DNA from: Comamonadaceae bacterium
Lineage (GTDB): Bacteria > Pseudomonadota > Gammaproteobacteria > Burkholderiales > Burkholderiaceae_C
Direction of reading: 5' to 3'
Assembly (NCBI GenBank): GCA_947460065.1
Contig: CANHGF010000046.1
Location: 1 to 11,344 of the forward strand
Length of the DNA: 11,344 nucleotides
The notes beneath the pieces were generated by a model. It was not told the DNA's origin. It worked only from the letters and a program-made list of their open reading frames with translations, and did not search any database. Position 1 is the stretch's first letter. Every line of letters starts with the position of its first letter. This document shows, piece by piece, positions 1 to 7,042 of the stretch. The position numbers and the translations under genes were made by a program.

Positions 1-1151
1 ACGTATTTGCGGCCGGTGGCCTTGGCGATCGATTGGCCCAGCGATGTCTTGCCCACGCCAGGAGGGCCGACCAGGCACAAGATGGGGGCTTTGACCTTGT
101 CGACCCGTTGCTGAACCGCGAGGTATTCGACGATGCGGTCTTTAACTTTTTCAAGACCGTAGTGGTCTTCGTTAAGCACATCTTCGGCCAGCGCCAGGTC
201 GTGCTTGATCTTGGTCTTCTTGCTCCAGGGCAGGCCGGTGAGCACATCAATATAGGTACGCACCACGGTGGCCTCGGCCGACATGGGCGACATCAGCTTG
301 AGCTTCTTGAGCTCGGCGTCGGCCTTCTTGCGCGCCTGCTGAGGCATCTTGGCGAGCTTGATCTTTTTCTCGATTTCCTCGACGTCTGCGCCGTCTTCGC
401 CCTCGCCAAGTTCCTTCTGGATGGCTTTGACCTGCTCGTTGAGGTAGAAGTCGCGCTGGTTCTTCTCCATCTGGCGCTTGACGCGGCCGCGGATGCGCTT
501 GTCAACATTGAGGATGTCGACCTCACGCTCGAGTTGCTCGAACAGGTTCTCCAGCCGGGCTTGCACCGCGTCCAAGTCCAAAATGGTTTGCTTGGCGTCG
601 AGCTTGAGCGGCAGGTGTGCGGCGATGGTGTCGGCCAAGCGGCCTGCGTCATCGATGCTGGAAATCGAGGTCAGGATCTCGGGCGGGATCTTCTTGTTGA
701 GTTTGACGTAGTGGTCGAACTGCTGCATCACGGCCCGGCGCAGGGCTTCGAGCTCGCTGCCACGCTCACCGGGCAGGGCCGCCTGCGGCTCAACCGGGGT
801 GACGTTGCTGCTGAAGTGGTGTTCGCCTTCCATGATGCGGTTGACACGGGCGCGCTGCTGACCCTCGACCAGCACCTTGACCGTACCGTCGGGCAGCTTG
901 AGCATCTGCAAGATGGTGGCCACGCAACCCACCGAGAACATGTCGTCGACTGCAGGCTCGTCCTTGGCGGCAGCTTTTTGGGCCACCAGCATGATGCGCC
1001 GCTCGGACTCCATGGCCGATTCGAGCGCCTTGATGCTCTTGGGCCGGCCCACAAACAGGGGAATGACCATGTGCGGAAACACCACCACGTCGCGCAGGGG
1101 CAACAAAGGAAGGTCGATGGCAACGGCAGGCAGGGTGGGATGTCCAGACAT
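1..1151 (-). CDS. lon: Lon ATP-dependent protease, N-terminal part (cut by the window edge)
   Basis: Lon is a cytoplasmic ATP-dependent serine protease that degrades misfolded and short-lived regulatory proteins. The frame stays open from an ATG at 1151 to the left edge, giving 383 complete codons. The N-terminus reads MSGHPTLPAVAIDLPLLPLR, typical of a proteobacterial Lon substrate-binding domain (roughly residues 10-200). A charged helical stretch follows (MEKNQRDFYLNEQVKAIQKE). The AAA+ domain begins with the Walker A motif GPPGVGKT at residues 362-369, about where E. coli Lon has it. The proteolytic domain with the Ser-Lys dyad lies outside the window and cannot be assessed. The start is supported by GAAGG at 1158-1162, six bases upstream. 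The clpX stop is 148 bp upstream, and that gap holds a sigma-32-like promoter and hairpins. No frameshift was seen in the visible part. Identity is very secure. Confidence 0.97.
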   Translation of the reverse strand, partial: MSGHPTLPAVAIDLPLLPLRDVVVFPHMVIPLFVGRPKSIKALESAMESERRIMLVAQKAAAKDEPAVDDMFSVGCVATILQMLKLPDGTVKVLVEGQQRARVNRIMEGEHHFSSNVTPVEPQAALPGERGSELEALRRAVMQQFDHYVKLNKKIPPEILTSISSIDDAGRLADTIAAHLPLKLDAKQTILDLDAVQARLENLFEQLEREVDILNVDKRIRGRVKRQMEKNQRDFYLNEQVKAIQKELGEGEDGADVEEIEKKIKLAKMPQQARKKADAELKKLKLMSPMSAEATVVRTYIDVLTGLPWSKKTKIKHDLALAEDVLNEDHYGLEKVKDRIVEYLAVQQRVDKVKAPILCLVGPPGVGKTSLGQSIAKATGRKY

Positions 1152-1178
1152 AGATGACCTTCAAGCTAGGGGGCGCTT

Positions 1179-1225
1179 GCCGCCTTGCGGCGAAAAACTG
1201 CCGATGCGCTGCCGAAAATCGGCAG
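1179..1225 (-). promoter_or_regulatory. Structured lon leader with overlapping alternative hairpins
   Basis: In the lon transcript direction, CTGCCGA (1219-1225) can pair with TCGGCAG at 1209-1215 across a 3-nt loop. It can instead pair with an identical TCGGCAG at 1198-1204 across a 14-nt loop. Only the second pairing sits directly before five Ts (1193-1197), which makes it terminator-like. A further small hairpin, GCCGC-AAG-GCGGC, spans 1179-1191. The arms are seen directly. Whether this acts as an attenuator, a thermosensor or a weak clpX terminator is inference. Confidence 0.45.
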
Positions 1226-1237
1226 AAACTGGTTCAC

Positions 1238-1265
1238 AGATGGTTCGAAAAGCACTCATTTCAAG
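1238..1265 (-). promoter_or_regulatory. Candidate sigma-32 heat-shock promoter for lon
   Basis: On the minus strand CTTGAA (plus coordinates 1260-1265) is followed after 14 nt by AACCATCT (1238-1245). The sigma-32 consensus is CTTGAA, a 13-17 nt spacer, then CCCCATTT. The -35 hexamer is perfect and the -10 matches at five of eight positions including the CCAT core. Transcription would start near 1230, leaving a leader of about 80 nt before the lon ATG. lon is a classical sigma-32 gene in E. coli, which supports the call, but it has not been tested. Confidence 0.5.
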
Positions 1266-1299
1266 CCTCAGACCCTTCTGATTGCCTAAGCAGCAAGTT

Positions 1300-2565
1300 T
1301 CAGGCCTTTTTGGCGGCTTCCCGCAAAACCAGCAGCGGGGGCTTTTCTTCTTCGATGGTGGACTCGTCGACCACCACCTTTTCGACATTGCTGGCCGTAG
1401 GCAGCTCATACATGGTGTCGATCAGGGCATGCTCCAGGATAGACCGCAGGCCGCGAGCCCCGGTCTTGCGGGCCAGGGCCTTGCGGGCGATGGCCTTAAG
1501 GGCCGAGGGCCGAATTTCCAGGTCCACGCCTTCCATCGCGATGAGCTTGGAGAACTGCTTGACGGTGGCGTTGCGCGGCTCGGTCAGGATCTGCACCAGC
1601 GCGTCTTCGGTCAGCTCATCCAGGGTGGCCACCACAGGCAGGCGGCCGACCAACTCCGGGATGAGACCGAACTTGATGAGGTCCTCGGGCTCGACGTCCT
1701 TGAACACATCAGTCAGGCTGCGCGACTTCTTGCTCTTGACGGTGGCACCAAAGCCGATGCCTGAGGCCTCGGTGCGGCTTTCGATGACCTTCTCAAGGCC
1801 AGCAAAAGCGCCGCCGCAGATGAACAAGATGTTGGTGGTGTCAACCTGCAGGAAGTCTTGGTTGGGATGCTTGCGACCGCCCTGCGGCGGCACCGAGGCC
1901 ATGGTGCCTTCAATGAGCTTGAGCAGGGCCTGCTGCACGCCCTCACCCGACACATCGCGGGTGATGGAGGGGTTGTCAGACTTGCGCGAGATCTTGTCGA
2001 TCTCGTCGATGTAGACGATGCCCTGCTGAGCCCGCTCGACCTCGTAGTTGCAGCTTTGCAGCAGCTTCTGAATGATGTTCTCGACGTCCTCGCCCACATA
2101 GCCGGCTTCAGTGAGCGTGGTGGCATCGGCCATGACGAAGGGCACGTTGAGCGTGCGCGCCAGGGTCTGGGCCAGCAAGGTCTTGCCGGAGCCAGTGGGC
2201 CCCACCAGCAAGATGTTGCTCTTGGACAGTTCGACGTCGTCCTTCTTGGCCGAGTCCTTGTGCCGCAGTCGCTTGTAGTGGTTGTACACCGCCACCGCCA
2301 GCATGCGCTTGGCCGCCTCCTGGCCGATCACATAGGCGTCGAGCGTGCCCTTGATCTCGCTGGGCGTGGGCAGATCTCCACGCGCGGCCTTGCCCTCATC
2401 AAGCGAGGGCAACTCGTCGCGAATGATCTCATTGCACAGGTCGATGCACTCGTCGCAAATAAAGACCGAAGGACCGGCGATCAGCTTCTTGACCTCGTGC
2501 TGGCTCTTGCCACAAAACGAGCAGTAGAGCGTCTTCTCGCCGGATGAGCCTTTTTTCTCGGGCAT
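1300..2565 (-). CDS. clpX: ClpX, ATP-dependent unfoldase subunit of ClpXP
   Basis: ClpX is a hexameric AAA+ unfoldase that recognises tagged substrates and threads them into ClpP. The 421-residue protein (E. coli has 424) starts [20 protein letters not shown]. The zinc-binding cysteines are C15, C18, C37 and C40. Walker A GPTGSGKT is at 122-129, the pore loop GYVG at 155-158, the Walker B acidic pair D187-E188, the RKH loop at 231-233, and the ClpP-docking tripeptide IGF at 270-272. The arginine-bearing sensor-2 motif GARGLRS lies near the C-terminus. The frame extends 25 codons further upstream to a GTG, but the ATG at 2565 has AAAGG at 2574-2578, eight bases upstream, and gives the normal family N-terminus. 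clpP lies 144 bp upstream, separated by an intrinsic terminator, so ClpX may need its own promoter. All key residues are present. Confidence 0.98.
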   Translation of the reverse strand: MPEKKGSSGEKTLYCSFCGKSQHEVKKLIAGPSVFICDECIDLCNEIIRDELPSLDEGKAARGDLPTPSEIKGTLDAYVIGQEAAKRMLAVAVYNHYKRLRHKDSAKKDDVELSKSNILLVGPTGSGKTLLAQTLARTLNVPFVMADATTLTEAGYVGEDVENIIQKLLQSCNYEVERAQQGIVYIDEIDKISRKSDNPSITRDVSGEGVQQALLKLIEGTMASVPPQGGRKHPNQDFLQVDTTNILFICGGAFAGLEKVIESRTEASGIGFGATVKSKKSRSLTDVFKDVEPEDLIKFGLIPELVGRLPVVATLDELTEDALVQILTEPRNATVKQFSKLIAMEGVDLEIRPSALKAIARKALARKTGARGLRSILEHALIDTMYELPTASNVEKVVVDESTIEEEKPPLLVLREAAKKA

Positions 2566-2623
2566 GTAACTGACCTTTGCGGAGCCGGGAAGGCTCTCGG
2601 AAACACGAATGGCTAATGATAAC

Positions 2624-2662
2624 CAATAGAAAAGGCCCACCCGGACCTGAGCCGGGCAGGCC
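2624..2662 (-). terminator. Intrinsic terminator between clpP and clpX
   Basis: In the clpP transcript direction GGCCTGCCCGG pairs with CCGGGTGGGCC (plus coordinates 2652-2662 and 2634-2644), making an 11-bp stem with two G-U wobbles. The loop is 7 nt and TTTTCTATT follows. It lies about 48 bp after the clpP stop and about 70 bp before the clpX start. It would terminate or attenuate read-through from clpP into clpX. Confidence 0.75.
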
Positions 2663-2709
2663 GCCTTAGCTTGGCCAACTCCCTGATCAGGCCGGCCTGA
2701 AGGCCTCCA

Positions 2710-3351
2710 TCAAGGCCGTTTGGCAATGACCTGATCAACCAGGCCGTAGTCCTTGGACTCCTGCGCCGACAAAAAGTAGTCGCGCTCGGTGTCGCGGTCA
2801 ATTTTCTCCAGCGGCTGCCCGGTGGTTTCGGCCAGGATTTTGTTGAGCTGCTCGCGGGTCTTGAGGATCTCGCGGGCGGCGATCTCGATCTCGGTGGCCT
2901 GACCCTGGGCACCGCCCAGAGGCTGGTGGATCATGACCTTGGAATTGGGCAGGCTGTAACGCTTGCCCTTGGCCCCAGCGGCCAGCAAGAAGGCGCCCAT
3001 GCTGGCGGCCATGCCGGTGCACAGAGTGCTGACATCGGGCTTGATGAAATTCATGGTGTCATAAATGGCCATGCCGGCGCTGACCGAGCCGCCAGGCGAA
3101 TTGATGTAAAGCGAAATGTCCTTGTCCGGGTTCTCGCTTTCCAGGAACAGGAGCTGAGCCACCACCAGATTGGCCATCTGGTCGTTGATCGGACCGACCA
3201 GAAAGATCACCCGTTCCTTGAGCAGGCGCGAATAGATGTCATAGGCGCGCTCGCCACGGCCGGACTGCTCGATCACCATCGGCACCATGCCCAGGGCCTG
3301 GGTGTCCAAAGCGCCGCTGCGCGGACCGGAAAAAACTTCAAAAGGCTTCAT
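2710..3351 (-). CDS. clpP: ClpP, ATP-dependent Clp protease proteolytic subunit
   Basis: ClpP is a tetradecameric serine protease barrel that degrades polypeptides delivered by ClpX. In the 213-residue protein the catalytic triad is visible: S117 in [10 protein letters not shown]142 in MIHQP, and D191 in DTERDYF. The spacing equals that of the E. coli triad. The oxyanion-loop sequence [10 protein letters not shown] is intact. The frame is open further upstream. The ATG at 3351 was chosen because GGAG lies nine bases before it; the upstream in-frame ATG at 3369 would place that site inside the coding sequence. A shorter start at residue 22 (MVPMVIEQ) cannot be excluded, because the first ~20 residues are variable and may be a cleaved propeptide. 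Its promoter region overlaps the tig terminator, with a sigma-32-like match there. Identity is certain; only the exact start is open. Confidence 0.97.
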   Translation of the reverse strand: MKPFEVFSGPRSGALDTQALGMVPMVIEQSGRGERAYDIYSRLLKERVIFLVGPINDQMANLVVAQLLFLESENPDKDISLYINSPGGSVSAGMAIYDTMNFIKPDVSTLCTGMAASMGAFLLAAGAKGKRYSLPNSKVMIHQPLGGAQGQATEIEIAAREILKTREQLNKILAETTGQPLEKIDRDTERDYFLSAQESKDYGLVDQVIAKRP

Positions 3352-3405
3352 GGCTTGCTTCTCCAACATGCCCGGCTGGTGCCGAGCGAACGTTTCTACT
3401 GTACC

Positions 3406-3445
3406 TAAAACAAATGGGGCCTGTACCAAAAGGCACAAGCCCCAT
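3406..3445 (-). terminator. Intrinsic terminator of tig
   Basis: In the tig transcript direction ATGGGGCTTGTGCC pairs with GGTACAGGCCCCAT, a 14-bp stem with two G-U wobbles around a TTTT loop (plus coordinates 3432-3445 and 3414-3427). TTGTTTT follows directly. It lies about 20 bp past the tig stop. The stem is long, GC-rich at its base and followed by a U-tract, which is textbook intrinsic termination. The same bases carry a sigma-32-like promoter for clpP. Confidence 0.85.
3412..3439 (-). promoter_or_regulatory. Candidate sigma-32 promoter for clpP embedded in the tig terminator
   Basis: On the minus strand CTTGTG (3434-3439) is followed after 14 nt by CCCCATTT (3412-3419). The -10 matches the sigma-32 consensus at all eight positions, and the -35 keeps CTTG but has TG in place of AA. 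The predicted start is near 3405, about 54 nt before the clpP ATG. clpP is heat-inducible in E. coli. Because both elements are also terminator stem arms, the match could be partly coincidental. Confidence 0.4.
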
Positions 3446-3466
3446 GACGATCGGATCAATCCCGGA

Positions 3467-4777
3467 TCAGGACTGGCCCATCAGCTCGTCAAAGCCCAGG
3501 GCCTTTTCGTTCACCTTGGCTTTGGACAGCACGAAGTCGGTGACGTTGTTTTCGATCACCACCGCCTCAACCTCGGCCATGCGGCGGCGGTCGCCGGTGT
3601 ACCAACGCACCACATCCTCGGGCTTTTCATAGCTGGCTGCCAGCTCTTCGATGTGGGCTTTGATTTGATCGGGCTTGGCCTCCAGCGCATTGGAGCGGAC
3701 CAACTCGGCCACCACCAAGCCCAGGCGCACACGCTTTTCAGCCTGGGGGCGAAACAGGTCTTCGGGAATCGGGGCTTTGTCGGCGTCCTTGACACCGCGC
3801 TGCTTGAGGTCGGCACGGGCGCCTTCCACCAGGCGCTCGAGCTCGGACTGCACGCTGGCCTTGGGAATATCGAGCTCAGCCTGTGCCACCAGCGCGTCCA
3901 TCACCGCGTTTTTGTTGCGCGAGATCAGGCGGAACTTGAGTTCGCGCTCGAGGTTCTTGCGGATGTCGGCGCGCAAGGACTCCACCGAGCTTTCGGCAAT
4001 GCCCAGCGACTTGGCAAACGCTTCGTTGACCTCGGGCAGGTGAGCAGCTTCAATTTTCTTGACGGTAACCAAAAAGTCAGCCTGCTTACCGGCAACGTCC
4101 TTGCCGTGATAGTCAGCCGGGAAGTTCAGGGGGAAGGTCTTGCTCTCACCCGACTTCATGCCGCGCACCGCCTCTTCAAACTCCTTGAGCATCTGACCGT
4201 CACCAATGAGGAACTGGAAGTCCTCAGCCTTACCTCCTGCAAAAGGCTCGCCATCAATCTTGCCTTCGAAGTCGATGGTGGCACGGTCACCGTCCTGGGC
4301 GGCGGCGTCCATGGCGCGCTGGGCAAAACTGCGGCGCTGCTTGCGCAAAATCTCCACCGTCTTGTCGATGGCCTCGTCAGTCACCTGCGAGCTCACCCGC
4401 TCAATCTGGGCGCTGGACAGGTCCTTGATTTTCACCTCGGGGTAGACCTCGAAGACCGCGTCAAACTGCAGCTGGCCTTCGGGCGCGCCCTCTTTCTCGC
4501 TGATGCGAGGTTGGCCGGCCACGCGCAAATTGGCCTCGTTGGCAGCCACGGCAAAGGCTTCGCCAACCTTATCGTTCATCACCTCGTACTGCACCGAGTA
4601 GCCGTAGCGCTGGGCCACCACATTCATAGGCACCTTGCCCGGACGGAAACCGTCCATCTTGACCGTGCGGGCCAGGCGCTTGAGGCGGCTTTCCACCTCA
4701 TTTTGGATGGTGCCGACGGGCAAGCTCAAGGTGATCTTGCGCTCGAGCTTGTCCAAGGTTTCGACGGTGACGGCCAT
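3467..4777 (-). CDS. tig: Trigger factor, ribosome-associated chaperone and prolyl isomerase
   Basis: Trigger factor docks at the ribosomal exit tunnel and shields nascent polypeptides. The 436-residue protein is full length (E. coli has 432). The N-terminal ribosome-binding domain contains the signature GFRPGKVP at residues 43-50, corresponding to the E. coli loop that contacts ribosomal protein L23; the E. coli lysine after Phe-Arg is proline here. The FKBP-type PPIase domain spans about residues 162-242, starting [14 protein letters not shown]. The remainder is the helical substrate-cradling C-terminal domain. The ATG at 4777 has AGGAG at 4784-4788, six bases upstream, so the start is secure. 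It is first of the tig-clpP-clpX-lon series, lies 223 bp downstream of tRNA-Leu, and has its own strong terminator. Confidence 0.98.
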   Translation of the reverse strand: MAVTVETLDKLERKITLSLPVGTIQNEVESRLKRLARTVKMDGFRPGKVPMNVVAQRYGYSVQYEVMNDKVGEAFAVAANEANLRVAGQPRISEKEGAPEGQLQFDAVFEVYPEVKIKDLSSAQIERVSSQVTDEAIDKTVEILRKQRRSFAQRAMDAAAQDGDRATIDFEGKIDGEPFAGGKAEDFQFLIGDGQMLKEFEEAVRGMKSGESKTFPLNFPADYHGKDVAGKQADFLVTVKKIEAAHLPEVNEAFAKSLGIAESSVESLRADIRKNLERELKFRLISRNKNAVMDALVAQAELDIPKASVQSELERLVEGARADLKQRGVKDADKAPIPEDLFRPQAEKRVRLGLVVAELVRSNALEAKPDQIKAHIEELAASYEKPEDVVRWYTGDRRRMAEVEAVVIENNVTDFVLSKAKVNEKALGFDELMGQS

Positions 4778-5000
4778 GTTCTGCTCCTAAAAGAAATTCG
4801 GTTCGTGTGGCTGGGCAGGGGGCTCGCGCGCAATCTGAAACTTGCGCAAGGACGGCCCGCTGCGGCGGCCTGAAAAGGCCGCACGGGAGCCTGATCGGAA
4901 ACCCTACATTCTAGCCCAGCAGCATCCCCAGACCTGCTGGCTGGGAATACGGGGGCGCAAGCCCGAGTCGGCTCAGCCCAAAGGCCGCCAAGCCCCGGGG
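4778..5000 (-). other. tig leader / intergenic region after tRNA-Leu
   Basis: No gene was recognised here. It contains a hairpin GCGGCCT-TTTC-AGGCCGC (4865-4882, minus reading), a 10-bp palindrome CTTGCGCAAG just upstream of tig, and a lone TAGAAT (4908-4913) that could be a -10 element but lacks a convincing -35. No U-tract terminator was found after the tRNA, so tRNA and tig could be co-transcribed and processed apart. Confidence 0.35.
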
Positions 5001-5087
5001 TGGTGCGCGGGGGGGGACTCGAACCCCCACACCATTGCTGGCGTCAGGACCTAAACCTGGTGCGTCTACCAATTTCGCCACCCGCGC
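5001..5087 (-). tRNA. tRNA-Leu, anticodon UAG
   Basis: The 87-nt gene includes an encoded CCA at its 3' end. The acceptor stem GCGCGGG/CCCGCGC has seven perfect pairs and the discriminator is A. The D arm is GCG-AAATTGGTAGA-CGC. The anticodon loop TTTAGGT gives TAG, decoding CUA and other CUN codons. There is a long class II variable arm of about 15 nt, and a T arm GGGGG-TTCGAGT-CCCCC. The long variable arm and similarity to E. coli leuW establish the leucine identity. The outermost anticodon-stem pair is C-A rather than C-G. A TAAAAT at 5169-5174 is a possible but weak -10. Confidence 0.95.
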
Positions 5088-5207
5088 GCCTGAAAAATCA
5101 AACGGGGGTCTGCGGCCTGCCGCTGCGCCCAGACCGCCAACCCCCGCTCCTGAATTAGGATTCCGACGATTTTACCCACAGGCGCTGCAAGGCAGAACAG
5201 CAGCGTC

Positions 5208-5219
5208 TGCGGCGACAAT
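5208..5219 (+). promoter_or_regulatory. TGCGGCGACAAT motif upstream of hpnC
   Basis: This 12-mer is identical to one directly upstream of hpnD (10727-10738). Its last six bases, GACAAT, could be a -10 element, placing transcription start near 5226, about 33 nt before the chosen hpnC ATG. No good -35 hexamer is visible. Its role is inferred from the repetition upstream of two functionally linked genes. Confidence 0.35.
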
Positions 5220-5258
5220 CCGACCCTGCCTTTGCCATGCGGCCGCAGCCGCACCTCC

Positions 5259-6092
5259 ATGCCCTCCCCTGCCCACGGCGTCGATCACTACGAAAACTTC
5301 CCGGTGGCATCGCTGCTGTGCCCGCCGCGGCTGCGGCCGGCGGTGCGTGCCATTTACGGTTTTGCCCGCACCGCCGACGACCTGGCCGATGAGGGCGATG
5401 CCACGCCGACCGAGCGCCTGGCCCTGCTGGCCCAGTACCGCAGCGACTTGCAGGCCTGCGCCCAGGGCCGGCCTGGCAGCGGCCGCTGGCTGCCAGTCTT
5501 CGATGCGCTGGCGGCGGCACTGGACGAATTCAAGTTGCCGCTCCATCTGCTGACCGACCTGCTCAGCGCCTTTGAACAGGACGTGGTGCAGCACCACTAC
5601 GACAGCCGCGTACAACTGCTCGATTACTGCCGCCGCTCGGCCAACCCAGTGGGGCGCTTGCTGCTGCATTTGTATGGCATTGATGACGATGCCTCATTGC
5701 GCCAAAGCGACGCGATTTGCACCGCCTTGCAACTGATCAATTTCTGGCAAGACCTGAGCGAAGACCTGCCGCGCGGCAGGCTCTACCTGCCCGGCGATAT
5801 GCTGAGTGAGCATGGCCTGAGCCCCGCCGATTTGCTGAAAAGCCAAGCTTCACCGGCCCTGGCTACCTTGCTGCAAGGGGCCCTGGCCTGGGCCCGCGGC
5901 TTGATGCTGCAGGGCGCCCCACTGGTGCGGCGGGTGCCCGGCCGCGCCGGCTGGGAACTGCGCCTGGTGGTGCAGGGAGGCCTGCGCATCGCCGAGCGGG
6001 TGCAAGCTCTGGGGCCGGCAGTGCTGCGCCAAAGGCTGCAACTTGGCCCGGCCGATGCGGCGCTGATGATCTGGCGAAGTGTGCGCATGTAG
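5259..6092 (+). CDS. hpnC: HpnC, squalene/phytoene synthase family (hydroxysqualene synthase)
   Basis: HpnC-type enzymes convert presqualene diphosphate, made by HpnD, to hydroxysqualene. HpnE then reduces it to squalene for hopanoid synthesis. The 277-residue protein begins with the family-typical DHYENFPVAS (residues 9-18). The first aspartate-rich motif is DDLADE at 40-45, a conserved stretch YCRRSANPVGRLL lies at 123-135, and the second aspartate-rich motif NFWQDLSED is at 161-169. The ATG at 5259 puts DHYENFP near the N-terminus as expected. A TTG nine codons upstream is possible, and neither has a clear Shine-Dalgarno. It is transcribed divergently from tRNA-Leu. hpnD lies 4.6 kb away on the same strand, beyond a convergent Entner-Doudoroff operon, and hpnE is not in the window. 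HpnC is preferred over HpnD or CrtB because of the N-terminus and the separate hpnD copy. Confidence 0.9.
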   Translation: MPSPAHGVDHYENFPVASLLCPPRLRPAVRAIYGFARTADDLADEGDATPTERLALLAQYRSDLQACAQGRPGSGRWLPVFDALAAALDEFKLPLHLLTDLLSAFEQDVVQHHYDSRVQLLDYCRRSANPVGRLLLHLYGIDDDASLRQSDAICTALQLINFWQDLSEDLPRGRLYLPGDMLSEHGLSPADLLKSQASPALATLLQGALAWARGLMLQGAPLVRRVPGRAGWELRLVVQGGLRIAERVQALGPAVLRQRLQLGPADAALMIWRSVRM

Positions 6093-6134
6093 ACAAACCC
6101 AGATGCATCTGCAGGAGCCGGCCCCGATAGAGGA

Positions 6135-6160
6135 GTGGGAGCCGCGCCCTCGCGGCGATG
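6135..6160 (+). repeat. REP-like palindrome
   Basis: GTGGGA precedes the stem GCCGCG-CCCT-CGCGGC, followed by GATG. The layout of a GTGGGAGC-type head, a GC palindrome and a GCGATG tail resembles REP elements mobilised by REP-associated tyrosine transposases in Pseudomonas and Xanthomonas. No such transposase is in the window. Confidence 0.5.
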
Positions 6161-6171
6161 CGGCCTTCTTA

Positions 6172-6208
6172 CTCCCTCTCCCCTTGGCAGAGGGCTGGGG
6201 TAAGGGCG
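6172..6208 (+). repeat. CTCCCTCTCCCC-type intergenic repeat, copy 1
   Basis: This copy reads CTCCCTCTCCCCTTGG at its start and ends GGGGTAAGGGCG. It is imperfectly palindromic. The reverse complement of the element at 6247-6279 matches it closely, so the two form an inverted pair about 40 bp apart. Confidence 0.5.
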
Positions 6209-6246
6209 TGGGCCTTCATGAATCGACAGACCGAAGGCAGGCGCTG

Positions 6247-6279
6247 CCCTCACCCTGACCCTCTCCCAGAGGGAGAGGG
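6247..6279 (-). repeat. CTCCCTCTCCCC-type intergenic repeat, copy 2, inverted
   Basis: It contains a perfect 9-bp stem CCCTCTCCC / GGGAGAGGG (6259-6267 and 6271-6279) around an AGA loop, preceded by CCCTCACCCTGA. It is in opposite orientation to copy 1, the arrangement seen in REP pairs. Confidence 0.55.
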
Positions 6280-6336
6280 AATAAAACCTTGTACGCCTTC
6301 GGCTCTATGGAAGTCCGATGGAGTGGGTACGCCGCC

Positions 6337-6400
6337 CCGGCTATGCAGCGCTCGACCAAAGGCCGCATCGGGCCGCGGGAAAAGCCGCCGGCTATGCAGC
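6337..6400. repeat. 13-bp direct repeat flanking the eda 3' end
   Basis: CCGGCTATGCAGC occurs at 6337-6349 and again at 6388-6400, where it covers the eda stop codon. The copies are 51 bp apart. It may be a remnant of a small tandem duplication of the gene end. Confidence 0.6.
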
Positions 6401-7030
6401 TGCCGCCACCGCCTGCGCCGCCAGGGCGGTGATGTCCTGCCAGCGCCCCTGAGTGAGGGCATCAAGAGGGGTGAGCCAGGAGCCGCCGACCATGGCCACA
6501 TTGGGCTGCTGCAAATAGTCACGAAGGTTGGTCAAAGACACCCCACCGGTCGGGCAAAACTTCATGTCGGGCAGCGGCCCGCCCAGGGCCTTGAGCATGG
6601 CCACCCCGCCGGCTTGCGCGGCCGGAAAGAGCTTGACCAGGCCAAAGCCAATGTCGCGCGCGTGCATCACCTCGCTGGGGGTCATCGCTCCGGGTATGAA
6701 GGGCAGCTCGCAATCGATGGCGGCCTGGGCAAGCGCATCGCTCAAGCCGGGCGACAGCGCAAAGCGGGCGCCCGCATCGCGGGCCTGCACCATTTCTTGC
6801 GGCCGGGTGACCGTGCCGGCGCCCACATGCATGGCCGGCACCGCGCGCGCCACCGCAGCGATGGCCGGCAAGCCGGCGGCATGGCGCAGGGTGATCTCCA
6901 TCACGTCAATGCCACCGGCCAGCAGCGCATGGGCCAGCGGCACCGCCTGGACGACATCGGTGATCACGATGACCGGAACCACGCGGGAGCGAAAGGCCGG
7001 CTTCGAAAAGGCAAGAGAGGGTGTGTTCAT
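6392..7030 (-). CDS. eda: KDPG aldolase (2-dehydro-3-deoxy-phosphogluconate aldolase)
   Basis: Eda performs the last Entner-Doudoroff step, cleaving 2-keto-3-deoxy-6-phosphogluconate to pyruvate and glyceraldehyde-3-phosphate. The 212-residue protein has the class I aldolase residues at the E. coli positions: E45 and R49 in EITLR, T73 in VGAGTVTRP, and the Schiff-base lysine K133 in LVKLFPAAQAGG. The phosphate-binding segment CPTGGVSLTN is at 159-168. It starts 12 bp after the edd stop, with only a weak Shine-Dalgarno, which suggests translational coupling to edd. It is last in the zwf-edd-eda operon. The C-terminus is an alanine-rich tail (AAQAVAAAA). A short repeat overlaps the stop codon. 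Confidence 0.96.
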   Translation of the reverse strand: MNTPSLAFSKPAFRSRVVPVIVITDVVQAVPLAHALLAGGIDVMEITLRHAAGLPAIAAVARAVPAMHVGAGTVTRPQEMVQARDAGARFALSPGLSDALAQAAIDCELPFIPGAMTPSEVMHARDIGFGLVKLFPAAQAGGVAMLKALGGPLPDMKFCPTGGVSLTNLRDYLQQPNVAMVGGSWLTPLDALTQGRWQDITALAAQAVAAAA

Positions 7031-7042
7031 GGCAGGCAGGCT

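Larger units (their letters stand above)
6093..6391. repeat. Repeat-rich convergent intergenic region between hpnC and eda
   Basis: No gene was recognised between the two converging stop codons. The stretch contains a REP-like hairpin (6135-6160), two inverted copies of a CCCTCTCCC-type palindrome (6172-6208 and 6247-6279), and the first copy of a 13-bp direct repeat (6337-6349). No hairpin with a clear U-tract was found on either strand, so the palindromes may protect mRNA 3' ends or give factor-dependent termination. Confidence 0.6.

Noticed and set aside
33..1157. 374-codon plus-strand open frame antisense to lon
   Set aside because: It is a shadow frame opposite an intact, recognisable lon. 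Long antisense frames are expected in GC-rich coding DNA and the translation has no recognisable domain.
2566..2640. 25-codon N-terminal extension of ClpX from a GTG
   Set aside because: It would start inside the clpP terminator hairpin, and the internal ATG has a proper ribosome-binding site and the normal family N-terminus.
3352..3459. 36-codon N-terminal extension of ClpP
   Set aside because: It would run through the tig terminator and predicted promoter. The GGAG-supported ATG at 3351 is better.
3287..4873. 528-codon plus-strand open frame over tig and the clpP start
   Set aside because: It lies opposite verified tig and clpP coding sequence, is rich in His/Leu/Gly as shadow frames are, and has no recognisable motif or ribosome-binding site.
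4908..4913. TAGAAT as tig promoter -10
   Set aside because: No acceptable -35 hexamer was found at 16-18 bp, so it is not listed as a promoter.
5103..5146. Inverted repeat CGGGGG / CCCCCG with inner arms upstream of tRNA-Leu
   Set aside because: The arms are GC-rich and widely spaced, with no U-tract or known element, so it is probably compositional.
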